DNA of 64,000 nt, taken from positions 303,956 through 367,955 of the forward strand of contig JACJYP010000006.1 of NCBI GenBank assembly GCA_020636045.1. Direction: 5' to 3'. This DNA is from Lewinellaceae bacterium. Lineage in GTDB: Bacteria; Bacteroidota; Bacteroidia; Chitinophagales; Saprospiraceae. The notes below the pieces were generated by a model. That model searched no databases, was not told the DNA's origin, and was given only the letters and a program-made list of their open reading frames with translations. Position 1 is the first letter of the stretch, and every line of letters starts with the position of its first letter. Positions 33,305 through 42,967 of this stretch are shown here, piece by piece. The position numbers were made by a program, and so were the translations under genes.

Positions 33305-35353
33305 CTAATGTTTTTGCGTTCCTTTCCATTTTGCTCGATAACTTTTTTTTGTAAGTCTTGTGGCACGCCAGTCTAGTAATTCTTTCTGATCACGCCAATC
33401 GAACCGTTCTTGCAAATCTTGTAGACTTTTTAGATCTAATCGATCTCGTAGGTCATTTAGGTCTAGTTGACCGTGTAGGGTGAATGGAGATAGCCGGGCT
33501 AGTCGTTCTCGTAGGGTGAGTCGATCTTGCTGTTTCCTTTGTTGTTCTTTCTGATATATTTGGTCTAACCACTCTAATTGGTCTAACAAGTCCCGAAATC
33601 CTTTCAAGCATCAAGTCATGCAGTATTAACAGTTGAAATAGGGTTCCAAAATCTTGTGTAATTCGAATGTTTAACACTTCTTGTGATTCTTGCCGTTCTT
33701 CTATAGGTAATTTGTCTAGTTGATCTTTTATATCTTTTAGAGTACGTCGATCCAGAAGAAATTTATGTAAAAGCCAATACAACATCTTGTAACGATTCAC
33801 ATCTGTTAAAATTAATGTTTCTAATTTAGGAAAAACTTTAACAACCTAAGGATATTAAAACCGCGTTAATTGTTGAACCTTCAACCACTTTATCCTCTTC
33901 TATTTCATTTGTTCCAAGTGCTAAAAGAGGTAGTCTTTTTTTGTATCAGATGTAAGTGAAAATTGACCTTGCGTTTCATTTAGAACTGCTACCAACATCT
34001 CTTGGGAAAACCGTTTTGCAGCTTCCATGCCTTCAAAATCGAACTTTATGTAGAATTCTGAATTCGATTGCATTTCTTTTGCAAGAAAGTATTCCAGTAT
34101 GGATTTATGGGAAAACTTGTAATCGCCGACGGCGTTGCGGTTCAACAAAGAGAGCTTCTTTTTTCGGTTTCGGTCAGGGATGCTTCTTCTATGTCTGTCA
34201 GTTGGATACCCGACTGATCTCTAAATATTTCTCCTTTAGGTATAAAATATCCACCCCTCCATTCTCTGTTTTGATAAAGATCGACTGCCAGACTTTGAGA
34301 AAAGGAATAGAGTTTTTCCCTGTAATTTTCTTCGCTTCCGTGTTTTTGTTTGATCCCGGGCTTTTTTGATTCTCGCTCCATCCAGCTTATCGATCAGGGT
34401 TTCGTATATCTGGAAGGAAAATTTGAAATCCTTGTCCGTTTTGACCAGGTCCTCGATACGGCTCAGGAGCATCGGGCGGACGACCAGATTGGGGCTCTTT
34501 TGGCAATCTCGTGTGCTCTTCGCAGTTTCCTATAAGTAAGAGGATTCAACAAAGCGAATCGTTTGCGCAGGTATTTCCTGACATCCTTGTCGTCAAAGAC
34601 AGAGAGGTACAGTTTCTGAAATTTATACTCACCGCTGTCCCTCCGGTAAAATACCCCGTCTCGTGCGGCTCTTCTTTTTGGGTGGGAAAAACTGCGTGCG
34701 GCAGGTGATCACCACTTCCGGGAACCCACACGATCTTCAGGATCTCGTTCATGCGCTGCTCGTAATTGTGCATAGCCTTGATATCCTCGTCGAAGGCGTC
34801 CAGCAGCAGGATAGTATTCCCTTTGTTTTCAATTTGGGTCACGGCTTCCAGGGTGTTGGGGTTGCCCAGCAGGAAAAGTTTGATATCGTATTTGGGCAGG
34901 CGCCAGGGCATCCTCCACTGGTTTTATAGGCGAGGTAGAGGTTGATCATGAAGTTGTTTTGCCCATGCCTGTATCCGCCAGGATCAGGTAGTACTTGTTG
35001 CCGTCTTTGTCGCGGTGAAAGGCTTCGTTCAGGAACAGCGGGATCAGTTTGTTTTTGGCCGCAGCGATGTAGCGCCGCCCCGGCTCGTCGTCCTCGGAAG
35101 GGGCCACATTCTGGTAGCGCGTCGGGATGTAATACCGCGTGGCGCGATATACGTCGGCGGCTGAAAAGTAGGGGTGCAGATCGCGGTTGAGCAGCCGTTG
35201 GTTTCGCCAGCGGAACAAGTGCGATATGCCTTTCCAGAGGATCTCAAAAGCAAGCAGCCCCAGCAGTGCGAGCACAATACCCGCTACCAGCCATTCCGGC
35301 AGGCCGAACTGACGGGCGTAGTGCTCAATGATTTCGATCAGATCTTTTGACAT
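33305..35353 (-). pseudogene. frameshifted NACHT-type STAND NTPase with Leu-rich tail
   Basis: Read from 35353 downward, the N-terminus is MSKDLIEIIEHYARQFGLPE with one transmembrane helix. Then come Walker A LILADTGMGKTT and, after a frame change, MINLYLAYKT. Further on are Walker B ILLLDAFDED (~34795), VVITCRTQF in another frame (~34710), RPMLLSRIEDL, REWRGGYFIPKGEI and SHKSILEYFLAKE, each in shifted frames. The order matches NACHT proteins of the STAND class used in bacterial immunity. At least five frame changes break it, several at homopolymer-like spots (near 34950, 34922 and 34698). The tail (33305-33800) is Leu/Asp/Arg-rich and may be decayed leucine-rich repeats. AT content is higher than in the neighbours. 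No intact version remains in the window. Confidence 0.72.
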
Positions 35354-35834
35354 GGGCTTGGAAAATGCCGTTTGACAAAATTCGCACTTTTAAAACAATT
35401 TTTATCAAAATTGGAGATTTTTTGAAACCGGCGCTAACATTTGCCAGCAAAAAGGTCCTTTTCATTTCCTTCCCTAACCCCAAAAAACCAATCCCTCCTC
35501 CGTATCGTATGTTTCCACAGGCTCCGACCCACAGGCTGATTCGGCAAGTCGCTCCGTAGGAGCCGGCGGTTTGTAGCGTTCGTAATTTCCACATGCTTCC
35601 GCCCCATAGGGGCCGGCCTTGTTTGGGTGTAGCGGCCGGCTCCTGCGGAGCGATCTGGCTCTGACAAGTTTAAGTTTGAACAGGCAATCAACCCCCGGCC
35701 AATCGGAGAAGCGCCCCGCATTTTTGTCGCAACCCGGACTTTGCCGAAGCGTATTTTGCGCCCTTCAAAACCGAAGCCCCGCCCGCAACATACATTTGAC
35801 CACGCGATACATGACCATTCATCAATCCGCATTT
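35354..35834. repeat. REP-type repeat block before the TonB-dependent receptor
   Basis: The gap contains CGCTCCGTAGGAGCCGGC at 35550-35567 (itself palindromic), GCCCCATAGGGGCCGGCC at 35601-35618 and GCCGGCTCCTGCGGAGCG at 35635-35652. The last is the inverse complement of the first with one mismatch. The same units, in the same arrangement, recur at 59129-59284. The rest (35354-35540 and 35655-35834) holds no gene or recognised signal. Confidence 0.75.
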
Positions 35835-38798
35835 ATGAAAAAATCCCTCACGCTCTTATTATGCCTCGGCGCCTTCGGCCTCTTCGCACAGGTCGACCTC
35901 GAAGTATCGGTCACCGAATACAAGACCGGAAAACCGCTGGCCGGCCAAACCGTGCAACTCAGCAACCCCGCCATCGGCTATGCCGCAGAAAAAACGACCG
36001 GCGAACTCGGAAAAGTCCTGTTCAGCGGCCTCAACCTCTCCGGCGAATACACCGTGACCGTGCCGGAAAACGCCGACTATCAGACGAGCGCGAAGGCGGG
36101 CATCGCCCTGCGCTCCAATACCAACGCCGGCGTGATGCTGGTGCTGTTCCCCAAGTCGGAACTGCTGCTCGACGAGGTGACGGTGCTCGGCGCCTCGCGC
36201 ATCAACATTTTCAATGCCGAAGTATCGTCGGAACTGAAGCAAAAAGAGATCGAATCGCTGCCGCTGGAAGGCCGCGACCTGACGCGCATCCTCTACCGCC
36301 TGCCCAATGTGGTACAGGCCACCGGGTTTTACCCCGAAGCGCCCAACGTGAGCATCAACGGCTCCAACGCGCTGTTTACCAATTACATGGTCGACGGGAT
36401 GGACAACAACGAGCGCTTTCTCGGCGGCATGAAATTCAACATCCCGGTGGGTTTCGCCAAAAACATCAACGTGCTCACCAACAACTTTTCCAGCGAGTAC
36501 GGCCTCACGGGCAACGGCGTCGTCAACATCACCTCGCGTTCGGGCTCCAACGATTTCGGCGGAGAAGCCTTTTTCGTCATGCGCCCCGGCGCCGGCTTCG
36601 ACGCGGCGTCGCCCTACGCGCAGCGCGACCTCTCCGGCAACCAGGTGAAAGACGGCTTTCGCCGCTACCAGGCGGGCTTCGGATTCGGCGGCCCTATCGC
36701 GAAGGACAAAACATTTTACTACGTAAACGCGGAATACACCCGCGACCTCAAGGACAACCTGCTTTCGTCGCCCGCCCTCGGTGTGAACGAAACGGTGCGC
36801 GGCGAAAATAACTTCACGTACCTGAGCGGCAAGGTCGACCACTTCTGGAGCCAGCGCCTGCGCTCTTCGCTGCGCGCCAACGTCGGTGTCGTGAACATCG
36901 CGCGGCAGGGTGGGGGACTGGAAGGCGGCGTCAGCTTCCCTTCGGCAGCCAATTACCAGGACCGCAATTCTATTCTGCTTGCTTCGCAAAATACCTACCT
37001 CGGCGAGCGTTTCAAGTCGGAGACCAACCTCCAGTACAGCCGCTTTCGCTGGAACTACGGCCGCGCGGCCAACGAATCGTCGCCGCAGGTGACCGTGCTC
37101 GATCCGCAGGAACAGACGGTGGCCGTGCTGGGGCATCCCGGCTACATTTTCGACGCGACGGAGAGCACCCTGCAGGCGCAGCAGAAACTTACCTTTTACC
37201 TCGACCGCCACACCTTCAAGGCCGGCGTGGAAGTGATCAGCGCCGACCACGGATTGCTGGGCGGCGGCAATGTGAACGGCAATTACACGGTGAAACTGAC
37301 CCAGGCGCAACTCGCCGCGCTGCGCGGGCGCGGCGCCGCGCTCGACTTAAACGATATTCCCGCCGATGCGGAAGTGCTGAACTACAACGTGGAACTGCGC
37401 CCGCAGGAATTCGGCGCGCGGCAGACGATCTTTTCTGCCTACGTGGAAGACGCCTTCAGCGCCACGGAGCGCCTGTACCTGACCCTGGGTCTCCGTTACG
37501 ACTACGACAATCTATCAAAAGGCGGCTCGGACAAGGGCGACTTGAATAACATCGCTCCGCGCTTCAGTTTTAACTACAAACTCAACAGCATGAGCAGTTT
37601 GCGCGGAGGCTACGGCATTTTTTACGACAAGGTCCTGTACGCCGTGTACAGCGATGCGCTCCAGCAAAACACCACTTCCGGAGATTACCGCAAGCAGTTG
37701 CAGGCGCTGATCGACCTGGGCGTGCTGCCCGCCGGCACGAACCTCGACCGCATCACGTTTGACGGCAACCTGACGGCTTCGGCGTCGAATGTAACGTACC
37801 TGAACGGCCCTTCCTACAGCGAACTGCAGGGCAGCCGCGAAAAGGCATTCAGCAACGAGCGCCGCATCCTCAACCCCAACGGCTATCAGAACCCTTATAC
37901 CCACCAGTTTTCGCTGGGTTATCAGCGCCAGATCGACGACAAACGCCTGTTTTACGTGGACCTCGTGTACAACAAGTCCAAAAACCTGTTCCGCCTGCGC
38001 GACCTGAATGCCCCGTCGGCTTATCCGCTCGACGACCCCGGTAACGTCACCGTGCGCCCGGCAGATGCGGCGGACATGACGCGCCCGGTGCCCATCGTGA
38101 ACGGCGCGGCGGTCGTGGGCGGCGAGACGCTGACGGGCGTGGCGCGCAACGTCGTGGTGTCCGAAACGGCGGGGGAGGCCGAGTACTACGGCGCCTCCTT
38201 CAACCTGCAGAAAGACCGCGGCGACGATCGTTACGCCTGGCGCCTGATCTACACGCTCTCGCGCCTGCGCAACAACACCGAAGACATCAATTTCCGCGCG
38301 CAGGACAGCAACGACTTCAACGCGGAATGGGGGCCAGGCATCAACGACCGCACGCACGTGATCAACGCGATCTACAGTTACTATCCCTGCAAAGGTCTGG
38401 GCATCACCGTGGCCGCGCTCATACAGAGCGGGCAGCCGATCAACCGCATCCCCGACGCGACGATATACGGCACCACCGACCTCAACGGCGACGGTCGCTC
38501 CTTCGGCGATGCCTACGTAGGCAATAGCGACCGGCAGCCCGGCGAAACGCGCAACAGCGACCGCCTGCCCTGGAGCAACACCTTCGACGTGGCGGCTGAA
38601 TACGAGATCGGCGCCACGGGGCTCGTGCTGCGCGCCGATGTGTTCAACGTGTTCAACGCGGTGAACCTCAGCGGCTACTCAAACAACGCCACCCAGAGCA
38701 ACCAGATACAGGTCGGGCCGGCCGGCAGCGGCTTGCTCGTGCGCCGCAATGCCGCGCCGCCGCGGCAATTCCAGTTTGCGTTGCGATACCGGTTTTAG
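35835..38798 (+). CDS. TonB-dependent receptor with CarboxypepD_reg domain
   Basis: 987 residues from the ATG at 35835 (MKKSLTLLLCLGAFGLFAQ signal peptide); the frame is open 216 bp further upstream, but that stretch is REP sequence. A carboxypeptidase-regulatory-like domain (~20-100) leads into LLDEVTVLGAS. A plug domain (LPLEGRDLTRILYRLPNVV, SINGSNALFTNYMVDGMDNN, NITSRSGSNDFGGEAF) and a ~700-residue barrel ending in QFQFALRYRF follow. It should be an outer-membrane importer driven by TonB. It has no SusD partner beside it, and the substrate is unknown. The plug resembles the OmpA-like/CirA receptors often annotated generically. Confidence 0.9.
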   Translation: MKKSLTLLLCLGAFGLFAQVDLEVSVTEYKTGKPLAGQTVQLSNPAIGYAAEKTTGELGKVLFSGLNLSGEYTVTVPENADYQTSAKAGIALRSNTNAGVMLVLFPKSELLLDEVTVLGASRINIFNAEVSSELKQKEIESLPLEGRDLTRILYRLPNVVQATGFYPEAPNVSINGSNALFTNYMVDGMDNNERFLGGMKFNIPVGFAKNINVLTNNFSSEYGLTGNGVVNITSRSGSNDFGGEAFFVMRPGAGFDAASPYAQRDLSGNQVKDGFRRYQAGFGFGGPIAKDKTFYYVNAEYTRDLKDNLLSSPALGVNETVRGENNFTYLSGKVDHFWSQRLRSSLRANVGVVNIARQGGGLEGGVSFPSAANYQDRNSILLASQNTYLGERFKSETNLQYSRFRWNYGRAANESSPQVTVLDPQEQTVAVLGHPGYIFDATESTLQAQQKLTFYLDRHTFKAGVEVISADHGLLGGGNVNGNYTVKLTQAQLAALRGRGAALDLNDIPADAEVLNYNVELRPQEFGARQTIFSAYVEDAFSATERLYLTLGLRYDYDNLSKGGSDKGDLNNIAPRFSFNYKLNSMSSLRGGYGIFYDKVLYAVYSDALQQNTTSGDYRKQLQALIDLGVLPAGTNLDRITFDGNLTASASNVTYLNGPSYSELQGSREKAFSNERRILNPNGYQNPYTHQFSLGYQRQIDDKRLFYVDLVYNKSKNLFRLRDLNAPSAYPLDDPGNVTVRPADAADMTRPVPIVNGAAVVGGETLTGVARNVVVSETAGEAEYYGASFNLQKDRGDDRYAWRLIYTLSRLRNNTEDINFRAQDSNDFNAEWGPGINDRTHVINAIYSYYPCKGLGITVAALIQSGQPINRIPDATIYGTTDLNGDGRSFGDAYVGNSDRQPGETRNSDRLPWSNTFDVAAEYEIGATGLVLRADVFNVFNAVNLSGYSNNATQSNQIQVGPAGSGLLVRRNAAPPRQFQFALRYRF

Positions 38799-38928
38799 CG
38801 TGTGCCTGAAAAATACCCTGTCGGTAAGATTTCAACCCGCGAATTTATTCGTGGGGGTAATACAGGAGCGATGTTCCGGACCATGAGCCCCGCGCAATCG
38901 GTTTTTCGCCCTATCTTTCATGCCGGTA

Positions 38929-38989
38929 AGAGGCTGTTTGGGTTGGACTTCTGGAATTTGTTATTGAGCATTTAACTCAAACAGCCTCT
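38929..38989. repeat. 16-bp inverted repeat hairpin
   Basis: AGAGGCTGTTTGGGTT (38929-38944) and AACTCAAACAGCCTCT (38974-38989) pair with one G-T mismatch across a 29-nt loop. It lies between the receptor gene and the MscS gene, ending 19 bp before the latter's start. No T-run follows on the plus strand, so it is more repeat-like than terminator-like. Confidence 0.6.
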
Positions 38990-39008
38990 AAGCACTGCAA
39001 GCCTTGTC

Positions 39009-39920
39009 ATGGATATTTTCGATTACATAAAAGACTGGATGTCGGCGCATCCGGCATTTGTGAGTGTCGTCAGATACCTGGCCTGGGTACTGCTTACCTT
39101 TTTTGCCATTCAACTCCTGCGGCGCTGGATCCGCCAGGGCATTTCCAATACGTCGGTCCGGTACAAATCGCAGAAAAGCGTCGAGATCGTCGGCTATCTG
39201 TTCCTGATCCTGCTGACGATCTCCTATTTCACCGGCAGCATCAAAGACCTGACCCTGGCCATCGGACTTTTGACGGCGGGCATCACGATCACGCTGCAGG
39301 AACTCATCCTGAGCATCGCGGGCTCTTTGTATATCTTTTTTGTAAAGGTGTACAAGCCCGGCGACCGGATCGAGATCAACGGGATTAAAGGCGACGTCAT
39401 CGATATCGACAGTGTGTACACCACCATGATGGAGATCGGGGAATGGGTATCGAGCGACAACTACAGCGGCCGGATTGTAAAACTCAGCAACGCCTTTGTG
39501 TTCAAAGGGCCGATCTACAACTACTCGCAGGATTTTCCTTTTATCTGGGACGAATTCAACCTGCCCATCCGCTACGGCTCCGACCTCGAACTGGCCAAAT
39601 CCATCGTGATCAAAGTCGCGTCGGAGACCCTCTCGGACTATGTCGCCGCTTCGGTTTCGAAATGGAAGGATGTGGTGAGCAAATACTACATCGAAGACGC
39701 CCTGGTGGAGCCGACCCTGGCGATCACCATGACCGACAACTGGGTGCAGTTCAACCTGCGCTACATCGTCGATTACAAAAAACGGCGCAGCACCAAACAC
39801 ACGCTGAACGAACGCATCGGCAAAGAGATCGTGGCCACCGGCGGAAAAGTGATGCTCTCATCCGCCACCATCGAGGTGGTGAAGATACCTGCGGTGCACA
39901 TCGGGAAGGATGAAGCCTGA
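39009..39920 (+). CDS. mechanosensitive ion channel MscS family
   Basis: 303 residues. Three hydrophobic segments (~15-40, ~60-80, ~82-105) are followed by the MscS beta domain: LQELILSIAGSLYIFFVKVY, PGDRIEINGIKGDVIDID (the conserved GDxVEIxGxxGxV motif), and VKLSNAFVFKGPIYNY. The protein gates in response to membrane tension or carries small solutes during osmotic downshift. Length matches small MscS homologues. It is flanked upstream by a 16-bp hairpin and followed 23 bp later by an ABC transporter gene on the same strand, so the ABC operon may begin here. Confidence 0.9.
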   Translation: MDIFDYIKDWMSAHPAFVSVVRYLAWVLLTFFAIQLLRRWIRQGISNTSVRYKSQKSVEIVGYLFLILLTISYFTGSIKDLTLAIGLLTAGITITLQELILSIAGSLYIFFVKVYKPGDRIEINGIKGDVIDIDSVYTTMMEIGEWVSSDNYSGRIVKLSNAFVFKGPIYNYSQDFPFIWDEFNLPIRYGSDLELAKSIVIKVASETLSDYVAASVSKWKDVVSKYYIEDALVEPTLAITMTDNWVQFNLRYIVDYKKRRSTKHTLNERIGKEIVATGGKVMLSSATIEVVKIPAVHIGKDEA

Positions 39921-39943
39921 TTCATTCAAATAGCCTCACGTTT

Positions 39944-41155
39944 ATGAAATCGATTTACCTTCTCTTTACATTTTTGCTTTTTATCGCCTGCGGCGGCAAC
40001 AACCGTCCTCCGCAGATCGATCCTGACAAGGCCCCCTGGCCCGATCTGGAAGCCGCCGCCAAAGGCACGACCGTGCGTATGATGATGTGGCAGGGCGATC
40101 CACTGATCAATCGCTACATGTCGGAATGGGTGGTGCCGGAACTCAAAAAACGTTATGGGATCGACCTGAACATTGCTCCCGGGCAGGGCAACGAGATCGT
40201 AAAGGCACTGCTCGCCGAAAAGGACGCGGGCCTGCAGGAAAGCAGCCTCGACCTGTGCTGGATCAACGGCGAAACCTTTTTCCAGCTCCGCCAGATCGAA
40301 GCATTGTACGGCCCGTTCGCCAAACGCCTGCCCAACGCGCAATACATCGACTTTCAGAACCCCTTTGTCGCCTTCGACTTTCAGCAGCCGGTCGACGGCT
40401 ACGAATGCCCCTGGGGCAATGTGCAACTGGCGCTCATATACGACACCCTGCGCACACCCGCGCCGCCGCGCACCCTTCAGGCGTTCGAAGCGTACGTGCG
40501 GGCGCACCCGGGGAAATGCACCATCCCCTACGAATTCACGGGCATGACCCTCCTGAAATCGTGGATGATTGCCCTGGCCGGAAGCCCCGATGCGCTGGAC
40601 GGGCCCTTCGACGAAGCGAAATACGGGCGTTATTCCGCGATACTGTTCGACTACATCAACCGCATCAAGCCGTATTTCTGGAGAAAAGGAGAGACGTTCC
40701 CGGAAAGCCTGTCCGCCATGCACCAGATGTTTGCCAACAGCGAACTGGATTTTACCATGAGCAACAACGACAACGAGGTGGACAACAAGATCCTGCAAGG
40801 CATTTTCCCGCCTACGGCGCGTTCCTTCGTATTCGAAAGCGGCACCATCCAGAATTCGCACTTCCTCGGTATCCCGGCCGGCGCGCGCAACAAGGCCGGC
40901 GCGATGGCGGCGATCAATTTCCTGATCGGCCCCGAAGCGCAATTGCGCAAACTGGACCCTTCCGTCTGGGGCGACGGCACGGTGCTCGACGTAGCCAAAC
41001 TGCCCGGAACCTGGAAGACGCAATTCGAACATATACCGGGGCGGAAAAATGCGCTGCCCCGCGCGGCTATACAGCCCTACGCGCTCAAAGAACCCGCTCC
41101 CGAGTACATGATCCGCCTGTACGATGATTTCCGGAAGCGGGTGATCGGCCGGTAA
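39944..41155 (+). CDS. ABC transporter substrate-binding lipoprotein (YnjB-like)
   Basis: 403 residues. The lipoprotein signal MKSIYLLFTFLLFIACGG has its lipid-Cys at 16. The mature protein is a type II periplasmic binding protein with MMMWQGDPLINRYMSEWV at the start, CWINGETFFQLR, and GIPAGARNKAGAMAAINFLI near the C-terminus. This order resembles the E. coli YnjB binding protein of the ynjBCD system and its relatives (thiamine/iron/sulfate-like superfamily). The ligand is unknown. It is followed by two permease genes and an ATPase gene in the order binding protein, permease, permease, ATPase. Confidence 0.85.
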   Translation: MKSIYLLFTFLLFIACGGNNRPPQIDPDKAPWPDLEAAAKGTTVRMMMWQGDPLINRYMSEWVVPELKKRYGIDLNIAPGQGNEIVKALLAEKDAGLQESSLDLCWINGETFFQLRQIEALYGPFAKRLPNAQYIDFQNPFVAFDFQQPVDGYECPWGNVQLALIYDTLRTPAPPRTLQAFEAYVRAHPGKCTIPYEFTGMTLLKSWMIALAGSPDALDGPFDEAKYGRYSAILFDYINRIKPYFWRKGETFPESLSAMHQMFANSELDFTMSNNDNEVDNKILQGIFPPTARSFVFESGTIQNSHFLGIPAGARNKAGAMAAINFLIGPEAQLRKLDPSVWGDGTVLDVAKLPGTWKTQFEHIPGRKNALPRAAIQPYALKEPAPEYMIRLYDDFRKRVIGR

Positions 41156-41222
41156 GCGCTGCGGCCAACGAATCCGCCGGAGGTCCTACCTTCACGGCCG
41201 GACAAATTCCCTTTCTTTCGCC

Positions 41223-42077
41223 GTGAAAAGAGCAAACACCTTTGTGATCATCTTTTTTCTGCTGTTCGGCGTGCTGCCGCTGGCGGCGGGGCTGGTGTTT
41301 ACCCTGCTCTATTCCCTCGGTCTGGCCGGCAGCCTGGGCGAAGGATTTACCCTGCAATACTGGCATGCGGCGCTGCGCGACGGCGAACTGTGGCAATCGC
41401 TGGCGTTGAGCGCGGCGGTATCAATTGCGGCGGTACTGCTGTCCACATTGGCCGCGTTTGCCGTGCTTTTTGCCTGCCGGCCTCTGCTGGAGCAAAAACG
41501 GGTGCACTATCTCCTGCACTGGCCCCTGGCCATGCCGCCGGTGGTGGCGGCGTTCGTATCGTTCCAGTGGCTGGGCAATTCGGGTGTGTTGTCGCGTGTC
41601 GCCCATGCGCTTGGCTGGTCGGCAGATACCGGCGATTTTCCGGCGCTGATCAACGACCCATATTACCTGGGCGTGCTGCTAACGTTGTTGCTGCTGAGTT
41701 TTCCTTTTTTCCTCTTGCTGTTGCTCAACCATTACCGCAGCGCACAGATGGGCGAACTCGCGCAACTGGCGGCGACGCTCGGCGCCGGCGCCGGGCAGAT
41801 ACGGCGGCACGTGGCGATCCCGGTGCTGCTTCAGCGGATGCGCCCGACCCTGTTGCTCTACTTCGTATTCCTGTTCGGCGCCTTTGAAGTGGCCCTGCTG
41901 CTGGGCCGCCAGTCGCCGGCCATGATCTCGGTGTTCATTCACCGGAAATTCAACAAATTCAACCTGCTCGACCTGCCGGTGGCCAATGTCGCCACGGTCG
42001 TGTACGCCCTGTTCATCGTCGCCTTGATCGCTGCATTTCTACAGTTGGCGCGCGACAAAAACACCGCTGGTACATGA
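41223..42077 (+). CDS. ABC transporter permease subunit 1
   Basis: 284 residues starting at GTG 41223 (VKRANTFVIIFFLL), with six hydrophobic segments. The cytoplasmic EAA-type loop for ATPase contact is LAATLGAGAGQIRRHVAIPV at about residues 181-200. It is an inner-membrane half of the transporter served by the binding protein 68 bp upstream. The stop overlaps the next permease start (ATGATG at 42074), showing translational coupling. In E. coli YnjC the two permease halves are fused; here they are separate proteins. Confidence 0.87.
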   Translation: MKRANTFVIIFFLLFGVLPLAAGLVFTLLYSLGLAGSLGEGFTLQYWHAALRDGELWQSLALSAAVSIAAVLLSTLAAFAVLFACRPLLEQKRVHYLLHWPLAMPPVVAAFVSFQWLGNSGVLSRVAHALGWSADTGDFPALINDPYYLGVLLTLLLLSFPFFLLLLLNHYRSAQMGELAQLAATLGAGAGQIRRHVAIPVLLQRMRPTLLLYFVFLFGAFEVALLLGRQSPAMISVFIHRKFNKFNLLDLPVANVATVVYALFIVALIAAFLQLARDKNTAGT

Positions 42078-42841
42078 TGCGTCGCCTATTGCTGGCCCTG
42101 GTGCTGGCGCTGTTTGTATTGCCTTTCGCGTTTCTGCCGGCGCTGTCGCTGGCCGGGCAATGGCGCTATCCCGATCTGCTGCCGCTTGAGTGGACGCTTT
42201 CACACTGGATGGGCGCCACGGGCCGGCACTGGGCGACGGATGCCGCCACCTCGCTGGCGCTGGCGTTGCCCGTGGCATGTGCATCCACGGCTGCGGGGTT
42301 TATCAGCGCGCGCTTCCTGGCCTGGCACCCGAAGCGGCGCCTGTGGCTGACGCTGGCCTATTTCCCCTACGCGTTCTCGCCGGTGATCTACGCCCATTGC
42401 CTGAAATATTTTTTCAACGTATCGCAGTTGTCGGGCACTTTTGCCGGGGTGCTGCTCGCGCAGTTCATTCTGACATATCCCTTTGCCATCCTGCTGTTTT
42501 TCAGCCACTTCGACCGGCGCATGCGCGCCATGGAGGACCTTGTGTACACCCTCGGTGGTTCCATGTGGACGGCATTTCGGCGGGTGCTGGTACCCGTGTC
42601 GCGGCCGGCATTGCTCGTCTGTTTTTTTCAGGTATTCCTGATCTCCTGGTTCGAGTACGGGCTGACATCCGTGATCGGCCTGGGGCAGGTACGTACCCTG
42701 ACGATCGCAGTATTTCAATACATCGGCGAAGCCAATGTATACGTTGCTGCGCTGGCCGCCTGCCTGATCTGTCTGCCGCCGCTGGCGCTGTTGTGGCTGA
42801 ACCAGCGGTACGTGTTTCGCAGTAGCAGTTGGCAGGGATAA
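42074..42841 (+). CDS. ABC transporter permease subunit 2
   Basis: 255 residues with about six membrane segments beginning MMRRLLLALVLALFVLPF. The EAA-type loop reads AMEDLVYTLGGSMWTAFRRV, followed by LVPVSRPALLVC. Together with the upstream permease it would form the heterodimeric channel of the YnjBCD-like importer. Its start overlaps the stop of permease 1 by 4 bp. The next gene, the ATPase, follows after a gap of about 126 bp that contains a dispersed ACTGCC-type repeat. Confidence 0.87.
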   Translation: MMRRLLLALVLALFVLPFAFLPALSLAGQWRYPDLLPLEWTLSHWMGATGRHWATDAATSLALALPVACASTAAGFISARFLAWHPKRRLWLTLAYFPYAFSPVIYAHCLKYFFNVSQLSGTFAGVLLAQFILTYPFAILLFFSHFDRRMRAMEDLVYTLGGSMWTAFRRVLVPVSRPALLVCFFQVFLISWFEYGLTSVIGLGQVRTLTIAVFQYIGEANVYVAALAACLICLPPLALLWLNQRYVFRSSSWQG

Positions 42842-42967
42842 TTGAAAATTGAGTATTGATTTTGAAAAACAATGATGTAAAATGGAAATTTATATCGAAC
42901 AGTATCCCATAGAAAGACTGGCTGCCGACTGCCGTTGCCAACGTTCACTGCCAACTTAAATCGTCCC

